DNA from: DAMCAP01 sp964369265
GTDB taxonomy: Bacteria; Bacillota; Clostridia; Oscillospirales; Ruminococcaceae
Assembly: GCA_964369265.1 (NCBI GenBank)
Contig: CAYJEV010000004.1
Location: 1 to 41,667, forward strand
Reading direction: 5' to 3'
DNA length: 41,667 nucleotides
The notes under the pieces were generated by a model. It saw nothing but the letters and a program-made list of their open reading frames with translations. It ran no database searches and was not told where the DNA came from. Shown piece after piece: positions 32,342 to 40,528 of the stretch. Position 1 is the stretch's first letter, and each line of letters begins with the position of its first letter. The translations under genes were made by a program, and so were the position numbers.

Positions 32342-32471
32342 GATATAATAATCTCAAATAGATTATTATATTTCCTCGCAGGGGCAATTTTATGTCTGTT
32401 TTGCTCGCCGCAATGATAACCGCAAAACATGGACGATAATATCATAATTCCTAACGAAATTTATGATATTA
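32342..32471. repeat. Third copy of the palindrome-headed repeat, overlapping a stop codon
   Basis: GATATAATAATC and GATTATTATAT form the head, then the core CCTCGCAGGGGCAATTTT (32374-32391) and the stem TGTC.GTTTTG/CAAAACATGGAC. The tail holds inverted arms ATAATATCATAA (about 32436-32447) and TTATGATATTAT (32461-32472). The last codon and TAA stop of the reductase gene (32469-32474) are inside this tail. Confidence 0.7.
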
Positions 32472-33590
32472 TACCTCTAAATTACTAACAGCTATTTTAA
32501 GCTTTTCAACAATAGGAATGACTTGCGGACAGACTTTTTCGCATTTTTTGCAACCAATACATTCGCTTGCCTTGCCATTTCTAACAGTAGCTAGTTGATA
32601 ACTTCTCTTAGCTGAAGCTAAATCAGCATAAACAATCTCTTTGTTCAGTGCCCCTAATATACTTGGAATATTGATATTTTTTGGGCAATCCTTAACGCAG
32701 TATTGGCAGGAAGTGCAAGGTATAGTTGGAATGCTTGCCAGTATTTCCTGAGCCTTTTCGATAGCCTTTTGCTCTTTTTCAGTTAAAACTGTTCCATTTT
32801 TAAACCAGTTTGTGTTCTCTTCCATCTGCTCTATAGTAGACATGCCACTAAGTACAGTTAGCACATTATCAAAAGAAGCAGCATATTTAAGCGCCCAAAT
32901 AGCTAGAGGCATTTCGCTGTTAGCTTCTTTTAACACATCAATAACTTTTTGTGGAGGGTTAGCTAGGCTGCCACCACGAATTGGTTCCATAATCACAACT
33001 GGCTTTCCATGCTTTTTAGCAACTTCATAGCAAAGTTTAGACTGAACAACTATGTCATTCCAGTCAGCATAGTTGATTTGTAGTTGTAAGAAATCAACTT
33101 CTGGGTGTTTAGTTAAAACAGCATCAACAGCATCGGCTTTATCGTGTATTGAAAAGCCAACTTTTTTAATTTTGCCTTGTTTTTTAAGTTCAAAAACAAA
33201 GTCCCACATCTCCCATTTTTCAAAAAGTTCAGTCCTTGAAGGACCTAAGTTGTGCAGAAGGTAATAGTCGAAATACTCAACCCCGCATCTTTCTAGTGAG
33301 GTGTAGAACATCTGCTCTGCCTCTTCCTTAGTTTTAGGGCCAGCCCAAGCTGGGAGCTTTGTCGCTAAAGTAAAGCTATCACGAGGATATCTGTCCACTA
33401 AAGCAAGCTTTGCTATTCCCTCGCTCTTTTGGTTATGATATCCATATGCAGTGTCAAAATAAGTAAAGCCTTTCGCAAGAAAAGTATCCACCATTTCCTT
33501 AGTTTGCTCTAAGTCAATCTCCTCGCCAATCATTGGTAAGCGCATAAGACCAAAACCAAGTTGCGTTAGTTTTTCACTATAATAATTCAT
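32469..33590 (-). CDS. Aldo/keto reductase with C-terminal 4Fe-4S ferredoxin domain
   Basis: A 373-residue NADPH-dependent aldo/keto reductase. The TIM-barrel (about 1-285) has the family's TYFDTAYGYHNQKSE with catalytic Asp and Tyr, the Lys in LATKLPAW and the His in YYLLHNL. The C-terminal part carries two [4Fe-4S] sites, CTSCQYCVKDCP and CIGCKKCEKVCP, so electrons may also pass to or from ferredoxin. This is the common clostridial AKR-Fd type. Strong promoter at 33620. The last codon and stop come from a repeat tail. Confidence 0.94.
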   Translation of the reverse strand: MNYYSEKLTQLGFGLMRLPMIGEEIDLEQTKEMVDTFLAKGFTYFDTAYGYHNQKSEGIAKLALVDRYPRDSFTLATKLPAWAGPKTKEEAEQMFYTSLERCGVEYFDYYLLHNLGPSRTELFEKWEMWDFVFELKKQGKIKKVGFSIHDKADAVDAVLTKHPEVDFLQLQINYADWNDIVVQSKLCYEVAKKHGKPVVIMEPIRGGSLANPPQKVIDVLKEANSEMPLAIWALKYAASFDNVLTVLSGMSTIEQMEENTNWFKNGTVLTEKEQKAIEKAQEILASIPTIPCTSCQYCVKDCPKNINIPSILGALNKEIVYADLASAKRSYQLATVRNGKASECIGCKKCEKVCPQVIPIVEKLKIAVSNLEV

Positions 33591-33619
33591 TTAACTGTCC
33601 TCCTTATTATTTTAGTTTC

Positions 33620-33648
33620 AGTATACTACAATAATCTTTGATTGTCAA
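33620..33648 (-). promoter_or_regulatory. Promoter of the aldo/keto reductase
   Basis: On the minus strand a perfect TTGACA (33643-33648) and TATACT (33620-33625) are 17 nt apart. It lies back-to-back with the promoter of the DUF1835-type gene. Confidence 0.7.
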
Positions 33649-33672
33649 ATGACGAAAGACATCCTTTTTATC

Positions 33673-33701
33673 TTGAAAATGAACTGAAATTTTTGTATAA
33701 T
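33673..33701 (+). promoter_or_regulatory. Promoter of the DUF1835-like gene
   Basis: TTGAAA (33673-33678) and a perfect TATAAT (33696-33701) are 17 nt apart, giving a leader of about 25 nt before the ATG at 33733. Confidence 0.7.
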
Positions 33702-33732
33702 TATAGATAGAAACATGGAATAGGGGGCGCTT

Positions 33733-34671
33733 ATGCTAGAAGTATGCTTTAGTGATTCAACTAAAGGTGGATTATCAGTTGCTCAGCGTTGTGGTGGAAG
33801 AAATTTTGCTAGTGCTATTGGTATAATTACAGATAAAAGGGGAATTTCTGATTTTTTTAAAAGTTTAAAGATAATAAAAAAAATTAAAAAAGAAAATAAG
33901 AGGCTGCAAAAGGCAGCGCTGCCTTTAGGCGGAACAAAAGAAGATATAGTCGGTGTTTGCTTTAATTTTTCAGAGGGAGATATTAGTTCAGAAATAACTG
34001 CTGAAAACTGCCAAAGAAAAGAATATATTCGTTCGTGGATTGCATTTGATAGGTATAATGATAATTTTGATGTTGAAGAAGCAATAGAAACGTTTTGGCA
34101 AAGCTGCATAAACGACTTAGACAAACTAAAGTCAAACCCAGAAAAAATACGAATTTGGCTAGATAAAACTCCCGAGGCCCAAGCAGGGCTATTGTTTGTT
34201 GCTGATTTATTAAAAGATAGTCAAACAGAAATATCGGTTGTCGAGCTTCCTGAAAAAGTAAAGGCGAGCAACAATAGCATAATAGAATATCGTGGTTGGG
34301 GAGAAGTGAAGCCAGAGCTATTTGGAACTTTTTTGTATAATGAAAGAAAACTCTACAAACAAAAAATTTCTGATTTGGCATTAAAATGGCAAGTTTTGAA
34401 AGAAGAAAATTCGTCGTTAAGAGTAGTTGAAAATAACATGGTAGTAAGTGTTGACATAAGCTATTATGATGATTTGATTAGAGAATGCTTTCCAGAAGAA
34501 AGCTGCCGAGTAGCTCTTATTATAGGCAGAGCTTTGGGACTAAGGAAGATACTGACTGGTGATGTTTTTATAGCTAAAAGAATAGAGGAGTTTATTAAAA
34601 ATGGGGAGCTAAAAGTCATTAGAGATGAGAATAAAGGCTTTTACAGCCTTATTGTCGAAAGCGTAAAATAG
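33733..34671 (+). CDS. DUF1835/DUF3658-like protein
   Basis: A 312-residue cytoplasmic protein. The N-terminal half resembles DUF1835 (EVCFSDSTKGGLSVAQR, then IRIWLDKTPEAQAGLLFVADLLKD..ISVVELP), the C-terminal half DUF3658 (LALKWQVLKEENSSLRVVENNMVVSVDISYYDDLI). These domains occur together in Firmicutes; the function is unknown. The start has AGGGGG 5 nt upstream. It is monocistronic and is followed by a dense cluster of repeats. Confidence 0.75.
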   Translation: MLEVCFSDSTKGGLSVAQRCGGRNFASAIGIITDKRGISDFFKSLKIIKKIKKENKRLQKAALPLGGTKEDIVGVCFNFSEGDISSEITAENCQRKEYIRSWIAFDRYNDNFDVEEAIETFWQSCINDLDKLKSNPEKIRIWLDKTPEAQAGLLFVADLLKDSQTEISVVELPEKVKASNNSIIEYRGWGEVKPELFGTFLYNERKLYKQKISDLALKWQVLKEENSSLRVVENNMVVSVDISYYDDLIRECFPEESCRVALIIGRALGLRKILTGDVFIAKRIEEFIKNGELKVIRDENKGFYSLIVESVK

Positions 34672-34705
34672 AGATTATTAAAACAAAATATAAATAATCT
34701 CCGAT

Positions 34706-34861
34706 TATTTAAGTGAAGAGGTAAAAGTGAATAGTGAAGAGTTATGGTGTCGCTTTGCGACGTTTTAAACGACTTGCAGTCGGCTTGAAGCTTTGATATA
34801 GCATACAATTTTCAGCCCATCACGAAGTGATACATTAACTTTTTATTCTTCATTTTTCACT
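34706..34861. repeat. 156-bp GTGAA-type intergenic repeat, copy 1
   Basis: The sequence begins TATTTAAGTGAAGAGG and ends TTCTTCATTTTTCACT. It holds small palindromes (TGTCGCTTTGCGACG and ATCACGAAGTGAT). It is repeated in reverse orientation at 41512-41667 without indels and with eight differences by my count. ATATAAATAATCTCC occurs just before (34690) and just after (34869), so it seems to be inserted in another repeat. Confidence 0.8.
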
Positions 34862-34973
34862 AAATCTAATATAAATAATCTCCACTACGTTCCGTTTATT
34901 TATATGCCTCGCAGGGGCGATTTTGAAGGTCGTGGGCAACGGAATGCCCACATGACCAATTTATATTAGATTT
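34862..34973. repeat. Palindrome-headed CCTCGCAGGGG repeat with 15-bp terminal inverted repeats
   Basis: The ends AAATCTAATATAAAT (34862-34876) and ATTTATATTAGATTT (34959-34973) are perfect inverted repeats. Inside are a head ATATAAATAA/TTATTTATAT, the core CCTCGCAGGGGCGATTTT (34907-34924) and a stem GGTC.TGGGC/GCCCA..TGACC. Partial copies lie at 31095 and 31558. No ORF. Confidence 0.75.
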
Positions 34974-34993
34974 TTTCTAAATCTAATATAAAT

Positions 34994-35043
34994 AAGGGCT
35001 ATACCGTACATATCTAAAATAATGATATGTTGGTATAGCCCTT
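34994..35043 (-). terminator. Strong terminator after the U32 peptidase gene
   Basis: AAGGGCTATACC (34994-35005) and GGTATAGCCCTT (35032-35043) are perfect 12-bp arms, and the stem continues as ACATATC/GATATGT. It lies 10 bp after the U32 stop codon. Confidence 0.8.
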
Positions 35044-35052
35044 TAGTTTTAG

Positions 35053-36270
35053 TTATTGTTCTGCTCTTGGACGTCTTATAATTGCGCCTTTAACAGCTTT
35101 TCTGTGAAATGGTATTGTAAACAGCATTTGAGGGTGAACAGCAGCCTCGACTAACTCTCCCTCTGGGTTTTTTATTTCAGTTATTGTGAACTGCTCTGGC
35201 TTGCCCATAGGCTCTATAATTTCAACAACATCGCCTTTTAAGAACCTGTTCTTTTCAACAACTACTAAGCTGCCCTCTTTGCTTTCATCAACAGTCGCAA
35301 CAACATCCCATTCTCTAACATATCCGCCATTTTTATAGCATTGGTCTGGCTTGTTAAAATAAAAGCCTGTTGAATACTCTCTATGAGAAACTTTGAATAC
35401 TTCATCTAAAAGATAGTCTGGAAGCCTATAATTTTCAGGGTCTTTTAAGAAAAGCTCAACAGCCTGTCTATAGGCGTTTGTAACAATAGCAACATAGTAA
35501 AACGACTTAGCTCTTCCCTCAATTTTAAGGCTTGAAATGCCAGCTTCAATTAGTTCTGGTATATGCTCTATTAAACACATGTCTTTTGCATTAAGGATAT
35601 GGCTTCCATGCTCATCCTCAAAGACAGGGATGTAAACGCCAGGGCGCTTTTCTTCAACAAGATGATATCCCCATCTGCAAGGCTGAGCACATTCGCCTCT
35701 GTTGGCATCTCTTCCAGTTAAGTAGTTTGAAATAACGCATCTGCCTGAATATGACATGCACATGGAGCCATGAACAAATGCTTCAATTTCAAGGTCAGCT
35801 GGGGTTTTCTCTCTTATTGTTTTCACTTCTTGGATAGAAAGCTCTCTTGCAAGCACAACTCTCTTTGCGCCTAAGTTATAAAGTTCAGTTGCTGTTTGGT
35901 GGTTAACAACTCCATGTTGTGTGGAAATATGAATTTCCATGTTTGGAACAACTCTCTTTGCCATCATCAAAACGCCAATATCAGCAACGATTAAAGCATC
36001 AACACCAACATTTTGGCAATATTCCATAAATTCAGGGATTTCATCAATCTCCTCATTTCTTGGCATAGTGTTGCAGGTTACATACACTTTTACATTGTGT
36101 GCATGAGCATAGTCAACAGCTTCTTTTAGTTGGTCGTAGTCAAAATTAGCAGATGCAGCCCTCATTCCAAAAGCTTTGCCGCCTAAATATACAGCGTTTG
36201 CACCATATTGAACAGCTGAAACTAATCTTTCCATATCTCCAGCTGGTGCTAGTATTTCTGGTTTAAACAT
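35053..36270 (-). CDS. U32-family peptidase (YegQ/TrhP-like)
   Basis: A 405-residue U32 protein. The signature EAFVHGSMCMSYSGRCVIS matches the U32 pattern E-x-F-x2-G-S-x-C-x4-G-x-C-x-x-S exactly. PAGDMERLVSAVQYGANAVYLGG is the typical N-terminus and ECAQPCRWGYHLVEEKR holds further Cys. In E. coli, relatives take part in prephenate-dependent tRNA uridine hydroxylation (TrhP), and many Firmicutes carry this gene near mltG, udk and greA. It has its own ribosome binding site and its own terminator, and follows mltG after a hairpin. Confidence 0.92.
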   Translation of the reverse strand: MFKPEILAPAGDMERLVSAVQYGANAVYLGGKAFGMRAASANFDYDQLKEAVDYAHAHNVKVYVTCNTMPRNEEIDEIPEFMEYCQNVGVDALIVADIGVLMMAKRVVPNMEIHISTQHGVVNHQTATELYNLGAKRVVLARELSIQEVKTIREKTPADLEIEAFVHGSMCMSYSGRCVISNYLTGRDANRGECAQPCRWGYHLVEEKRPGVYIPVFEDEHGSHILNAKDMCLIEHIPELIEAGISSLKIEGRAKSFYYVAIVTNAYRQAVELFLKDPENYRLPDYLLDEVFKVSHREYSTGFYFNKPDQCYKNGGYVREWDVVATVDESKEGSLVVVEKNRFLKGDVVEIIEPMGKPEQFTITEIKNPEGELVEAAVHPQMLFTIPFHRKAVKGAIIRRPRAEQ

Positions 36271-36299
36271 TATAATAATTATCCTTTCTCTTTATGAAA

Positions 36300-36336
36300 G
36301 GCACAACCAAGCCTAAAATAGTGGCTTAGTTGTGCC
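36300..36336 (-). terminator. Hairpin between mltG and the U32 gene
   Basis: GGCACAACCAAGCC and GGCTTAGTTGTGCC (36300-36336) form a 14-bp stem with one mismatch. On the minus strand it follows the mltG stop and is trailed by TTTC only, so it may be a partial terminator or a processing site that separates the U32 message. Confidence 0.6.
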
Positions 36337-36350
36337 AAAACTTTGTTAAC

Positions 36351-37430
36351 TTACTGAACTAATGCAGCTGCTCTGTCGTTAGCATAATGAGTTTGTGCAT
36401 CGGCAGCATAGTAATATTTTCCTTGCTTATCTGTTAGGAAGAAGTAGTAAGGGGTGTCTTCTGGAGTTATCGTTGCTAATATTGCATCTAATCCAGGAGA
36501 GCAGATAGGTCCAACAGGAAGCCCTTCACAAACATATGTGTTATATGCATCATATAGATCTTGTGTTTGTTGTGACTGATAAGGTTTGATGTCATTTTCA
36601 ACATAGAAGATGGTAACATCGCATTGAAGCTTAGGGTACATTTCAGGATAGTCTAATCTGTTATGCAAAACAGAAGAAACTTTTCCCATCTCCTCAACTT
36701 TGCCAGCCTCTTCTTGAACAATAGAAGCGAAGGTAATAGCTTCATCTAATGTCATGCCAGCAGAAACTATTTGATCATAAACCTCTGGGAAAACTCTGTT
36801 TTGGAAGTTCATTAAAAACTTTCTAACAACAGATTCTGGATTTTCTCCAACATAAAAATCATAAGTATCAGGGAATAAATAGCCCTCTAATTTCCTATAT
36901 CTAAACTCATCATCTGGAACCATATTTAGAAAATCAAAGTTATAATCGCCATTAAGTGCTTCAAAAAATCCAGTTTTTGAGCAAACATTATTTTCTGCTA
37001 GCAAATCTGCAATTTCGCTAATGCTCATTCCCTCATAAAAAGTTAATCTAACAATGTCCGCAGTGCTGTTTCCAACCTGCATACTGTTAACCAAAAGCTC
37101 AAAAGACATTGCGTCAGTTAAAGTATAGTCGCCAGCTTGTATTTCTGAATCAGCGATGACTTCGTTATACAATATAAAAAGCCATTTGTTTGAGATAAGC
37201 TCGTTTTCTTTTAGAATAGAGGCTATATCGCTAATTGAACTGCCCTGAGGTATTGAAACAAAAACAGTATCTTCGTCGCCAATGCCGAAGTAGTCTGTGG
37301 CTAAAGAAAGGGCAATAAACGCCAAAACAAAGCAGAATGCAATAAGTATAACACCAGCAACCAAGCCTCTCAACAGCCTTGAAGGCCTTTTCTTCTTTTT
37401 TGGTTTTTTATCGTTTGGTAATTTATCCAT
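36351..37430 (-). CDS. mltG: Endolytic murein transglycosylase MltG
   Basis: A 359-residue YceG/MltG protein that cuts nascent glycan strands at the outer membrane face to terminate elongation. The N-terminus is cytoplasmic and very basic (KPKKKKRPSR), then one membrane segment (about 24-48). A LysM-like region follows (SIPQGSSISDIASILKENELI), then the catalytic domain with Glu in ASIVQEEAGKVEEMGKVSSVLHNRL and the end part YVCEGLPVGPICSPGLDAI. The start overlaps the stop of the cyclo-ligase gene by one base. Confidence 0.94.
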   Translation of the reverse strand: MDKLPNDKKPKKKKRPSRLLRGLVAGVILIAFCFVLAFIALSLATDYFGIGDEDTVFVSIPQGSSISDIASILKENELISNKWLFILYNEVIADSEIQAGDYTLTDAMSFELLVNSMQVGNSTADIVRLTFYEGMSISEIADLLAENNVCSKTGFFEALNGDYNFDFLNMVPDDEFRYRKLEGYLFPDTYDFYVGENPESVVRKFLMNFQNRVFPEVYDQIVSAGMTLDEAITFASIVQEEAGKVEEMGKVSSVLHNRLDYPEMYPKLQCDVTIFYVENDIKPYQSQQTQDLYDAYNTYVCEGLPVGPICSPGLDAILATITPEDTPYYFFLTDKQGKYYYAADAQTHYANDRAAALVQ

Positions 37431-38032
37431 TATGTTCTCCTTTTTGGGGTAAATCTAATTTTCTGTTCTGAAACTATAATATTGCAAGGAATATCAAATT
37501 TTCCTCTCCAAAATTTCTTTAAGATAAGCTCTTCAAAAACTACAACTGCTGTTTTGCCTTTAAAGTTCTCAAGATACCTATCATAATATCCTCCACCATA
37601 ACCAAGCCTATAGCCAGATTCGTCGCAGCTTAGGCAAGGAGCTATCATTAAATGATTTTCGCTATTTTCTGTGTATAACATTTCTTTGTTGGGCTCTGGC
37701 TCAAGTATGCCGTAGTTTGCAGATTTTAAATCATCAAAGCTGTTAATATAATAAAACTGCATTTCTCTAGTCCCTTCAACACAACGAGGAACAGCAACCC
37801 TCTTTCCAGCCTCAAGGGAATGATTTATAATTCTGTGTGTGTCAATCTCGCCATCAAATGAAACAAAGATTAAAATAGTGTCCGCATTATTATAAGATTT
37901 AAGAGAGTATATATTAGAGGAGATTTTAGTGAAAATTTCCTCTTTTTGTTCATTTGTAAAAAGATTTCTCTTATGCTTTATTTCTTTTCTAAGATTAGTT
38001 TTATAAGCCTTTATATTTTGAGGTGCAATCAT
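37430..38032 (-). CDS. 5-formyltetrahydrofolate cyclo-ligase
   Basis: A 200-residue 5-FTHF cyclo-ligase (FAU1/YgfA family), which uses ATP to convert 5-formyl-THF to 5,10-methenyl-THF. LRKEIKHKRN near the N-terminus and the C-terminal phosphate-binding GYRLGYGGGYYDRYL are the family motifs. It overlaps the GNAT gene upstream by 4 bp (ATGA) and mltG downstream by 1 bp, so the three are one translated unit. The folate product feeds the ThyX step encoded nearby. Confidence 0.93.
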   Translation of the reverse strand: MIAPQNIKAYKTNLRKEIKHKRNLFTNEQKEEIFTKISSNIYSLKSYNNADTILIFVSFDGEIDTHRIINHSLEAGKRVAVPRCVEGTREMQFYYINSFDDLKSANYGILEPEPNKEMLYTENSENHLMIAPCLSCDESGYRLGYGGGYYDRYLENFKGKTAVVVFEELILKKFWRGKFDIPCNIIVSEQKIRFTPKRRT

Positions 38033-38844
38033 GCGTCAAGTACCAGTCCTATATAATAATTTTGTATATCTTCAAAAGAATGTTCTGTATAGCTAAAAGC
38101 CATAACAAAAGGATTAGTCGATGGCTCTCTATATTTTATCTCTTTTCCAAAATGTTTTTTTATAGATGCGAGAAGCCTTAATCTATCGGTTTTTGTTTTG
38201 CTATGGAGCTCTTTGACAAAATAGTAATCTCCGTAGTTATAGCAAACACCAAAAGCAGAATTGTCTTCTAATCTTAGTGTTTCTCCGTTAAGCTCTTTCT
38301 CAATATAACAAAGCATTTGTTTATCCCAAATAACAGCAAGCTCTTTGTCTTTAACAAAATCTAAAATGCTTTGCTGCATTTCTGGAAGGGAAGTGGTTAC
38401 TAATAGTTCAGCGTTTGATAAGTCGCCTATAAAATCAAGCTCGTCCATACCAAATAAAGTTTTGTAGCCATACTTCTCATAAAAGCCAAACAAGCTTTGT
38501 TCTGCTGGTCTTAGATAGGAGAAGAGAGCGCCCTCGTTTTTAAGCGCTTTATGGGTAAAGCTAAGAAGCTCGCCACTAATTCCTCTTTTTCTATAGTCAG
38601 GGTGAGTTCCAACGGCATAAATATATTCCGTTTTATGCTCTTTGCCATCTATCAAAGCTTTAGAGGGAATTAGGAATAGCATTGCGATAACTTTGTTTTC
38701 ATCATTTTTTGCGACAACAGCTCGTGAGAAAGGGTAGCAGTTTTGAAAGAAAAAGTCAATATAGCTAAGATCATCGCCAAACACAATATGCCAAAGCTCT
38801 TTTAAGCTATCTATATCTTTGGAAGTAGCAAAATCGAATTTCAT
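38029..38844 (-). CDS. GNAT-family acetyltransferase (Eis-like)
   Basis: A 271-residue N-acetyltransferase. The acetyl-CoA motif is VGTHPDYRKRGISGELLSF (R-x-x-G-x-x-G/A form). The C-terminal half (about 150-271) has strand-rich sequence resembling the sterol-carrier-like domain of Eis-type GNATs. Acceptor unknown. First gene of the tightly overlapped set GNAT, cyclo-ligase, mltG. It follows the DUF2156 gene by 28 bp. Confidence 0.85.
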   Translation of the reverse strand: MKFDFATSKDIDSLKELWHIVFGDDLSYIDFFFQNCYPFSRAVVAKNDENKVIAMLFLIPSKALIDGKEHKTEYIYAVGTHPDYRKRGISGELLSFTHKALKNEGALFSYLRPAEQSLFGFYEKYGYKTLFGMDELDFIGDLSNAELLVTTSLPEMQQSILDFVKDKELAVIWDKQMLCYIEKELNGETLRLEDNSAFGVCYNYGDYYFVKELHSKTKTDRLRLLASIKKHFGKEIKYREPSTNPFVMAFSYTEHSFEDIQNYYIGLVLDA

Positions 38845-38872
38845 TTAATGCACCCTTTCTTTTATGATAAAT

Positions 38873-39763
38873 TTATTTAAATGTTGCCTCAAATCTATCA
38901 AACATCATTGTTGGGATATAGGAGGTCTTAGCTTTTCTTAGTCCCTCATCTCCTGTGTCTTCTTCTCTGTTAACAAACTCAAAGCCATCCATAACATGGA
39001 TAACAAACTGCTGGTTTATCATTGGATATGCGCCTTGAATGTCATAGAAAGCCTTTTCCACATGAACTCCAAAAGTATCTTTTGTAATAGGCTTTCCAAT
39101 AGAAAATCCAACAACTCTGCCGCTGTTATCTCTAATAAGTCCGCCTGTTAAATCAAGTGGCTCTAAGTTTTCTAAAGCAAGCTCAACAACACAAGCTTCT
39201 TTTTTCATTCCATCATCGTCATAGCAGTTATTCAAAACACACCACTCTTTGCTCATAGTCATAACTTCATCAAAGTTGTCTTTGTTTATAAGCTCAAATT
39301 TCCAGTTTGGGTTGTTTTCAATAAATCTATTGATATGATTTCTCTTTGAGTGAAGTTTTTTTCCTGAAAGAGTTTCAAGTTTTTCTTTTGAATATATATA
39401 ATCGCTATAATCAGGAGTGGTATCAAAAATGAAAGTGTTTGGATATCTTTCCTCAAGAACTTCAATCTTCTCTTTTGGAATAGATCTTAAAACAAACTTC
39501 TCTCCTCTTTTTTTAGCATCTTCTATTAGCATGTCAATCATAGCAAATTCATCGCCTTCACCAGCAGGATAGCTATATCCAGGTTGGTCAAAAACAGCAT
39601 AAATTGACACTAAACTTCCGCTAATGGCATACTCCATTTTATAAATATTGCTCCAAAGAAATATATGTGAAAAATTATAGTCAGCGCCTCTAAATTCACA
39701 TAAATCAAGACAGGCGGTTATATCGTTTTTGCTTTCAATAGTTACCGCTTTAAAATTTAACAT
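38873..39763 (-). CDS. DUF2156 (phosphatidylglycerol lysyltransferase-like) protein
   Basis: A 296-residue soluble protein of the DUF2156/LPG_synthase_C type, an acyltransferase-like fold related to the MprF catalytic domain and to GNATs. Family features are YSHIFLWSNIY near residue 30, KKLHSKRNHINRF and NGLIRDNSGRVVGFSIGKP with GAYPMINQQFVIHVM. No membrane segment. It lies between thymidylate kinase (28 bp upstream) and the GNAT gene, same strand. The substrate is unknown; the DUF assignment is from memory of these motifs. Confidence 0.85.
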   Translation of the reverse strand: MLNFKAVTIESKNDITACLDLCEFRGADYNFSHIFLWSNIYKMEYAISGSLVSIYAVFDQPGYSYPAGEGDEFAMIDMLIEDAKKRGEKFVLRSIPKEKIEVLEERYPNTFIFDTTPDYSDYIYSKEKLETLSGKKLHSKRNHINRFIENNPNWKFELINKDNFDEVMTMSKEWCVLNNCYDDDGMKKEACVVELALENLEPLDLTGGLIRDNSGRVVGFSIGKPITKDTFGVHVEKAFYDIQGAYPMINQQFVIHVMDGFEFVNREEDTGDEGLRKAKTSYIPTMMFDRFEATFK

Positions 39764-39791
39764 AAATCCTCCTATTTATAGTTTATAACAA

Positions 39792-40454
39792 CTATCCTAT
39801 AACTTCATTATAAATTGAAGTTATTTTCTCTGTAATGACATCAAGACTTAACGGTTCGAGGTTATCGTCATTACACTTAACAACTCTCCAACCTAATTTT
39901 TCTGCACAATAAAGTGCAGCAGCTCTGCATTCTAATAAATAAGACATGTTCTGCTCATGTATATCAAGCTTTGATTTATCGTCTTTATATCTTTGCATCA
40001 TTAACTTTCGAGAAGTTGTTGGATGCATATCAAGATAAATAACTAAATCAGGCTTTGGTAAGCAAAGCTTATTATACTCATAATCCTCTAACCACTCAAT
40101 ATATTCATCCCACTTTTCTTGAGGTAGCTTGGTAGTTTGATGGCTAAAATTGGATGTAGTGTATCTGTCTGCAACAGTTATAACTCCATCTTTATAGCTT
40201 TTCCCCCAGATAGTAGCAAAGCTAATATATCTATCAAGCGAATAAAAGCTAGAAGCAGCGAAGGTGTTAACCTCTTCAAGCGAACCGACCTCTCCCTCAA
40301 GATACATTTTCACCAAAGTTGAGGATTTATGCTCATAGTTAGGAAAGCTTATTTTTTGCACTTTTTGAGTTTTAGAAATAAAATCAACAAGCCTTTCAGA
40401 TTGTGTCGCTTTTCCACTACCATCAAGCCCCTCAATTACTATCAGCTTTGACAT
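39792..40454 (-). CDS. tmk: Thymidylate kinase
   Basis: A 220-residue dTMP kinase. P-loop GLDGSGKATQSERLVDF near the N-terminus, DRY motif in VADRYTTSNFSHQ, and LPKPDLVIYLDMHP with a C-terminal lid KDDKSKLDIHEQNMSYL. It makes dTDP from dTMP, the product of ThyX 74 bp upstream. I take ATG 40454, with AAAGGATGG about 8 nt upstream, over ATG 40466, which overlaps the ribosome binding site. Reads in one run with DUF2156, GNAT, cyclo-ligase and mltG. Confidence 0.92.
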   Translation of the reverse strand: MSKLIVIEGLDGSGKATQSERLVDFISKTQKVQKISFPNYEHKSSTLVKMYLEGEVGSLEEVNTFAASSFYSLDRYISFATIWGKSYKDGVITVADRYTTSNFSHQTTKLPQEKWDEYIEWLEDYEYNKLCLPKPDLVIYLDMHPTTSRKLMMQRYKDDKSKLDIHEQNMSYLLECRAAALYCAEKLGWRVVKCNDDNLEPLSLDVITEKITSIYNEVIG

Positions 40455-40528
40455 TATTATAACCATCCTTTTCTTTTAAATGACATATTAAACTAGCAAA
40501 ATCAGCGTTAATTATGTCAATTTAGCTT

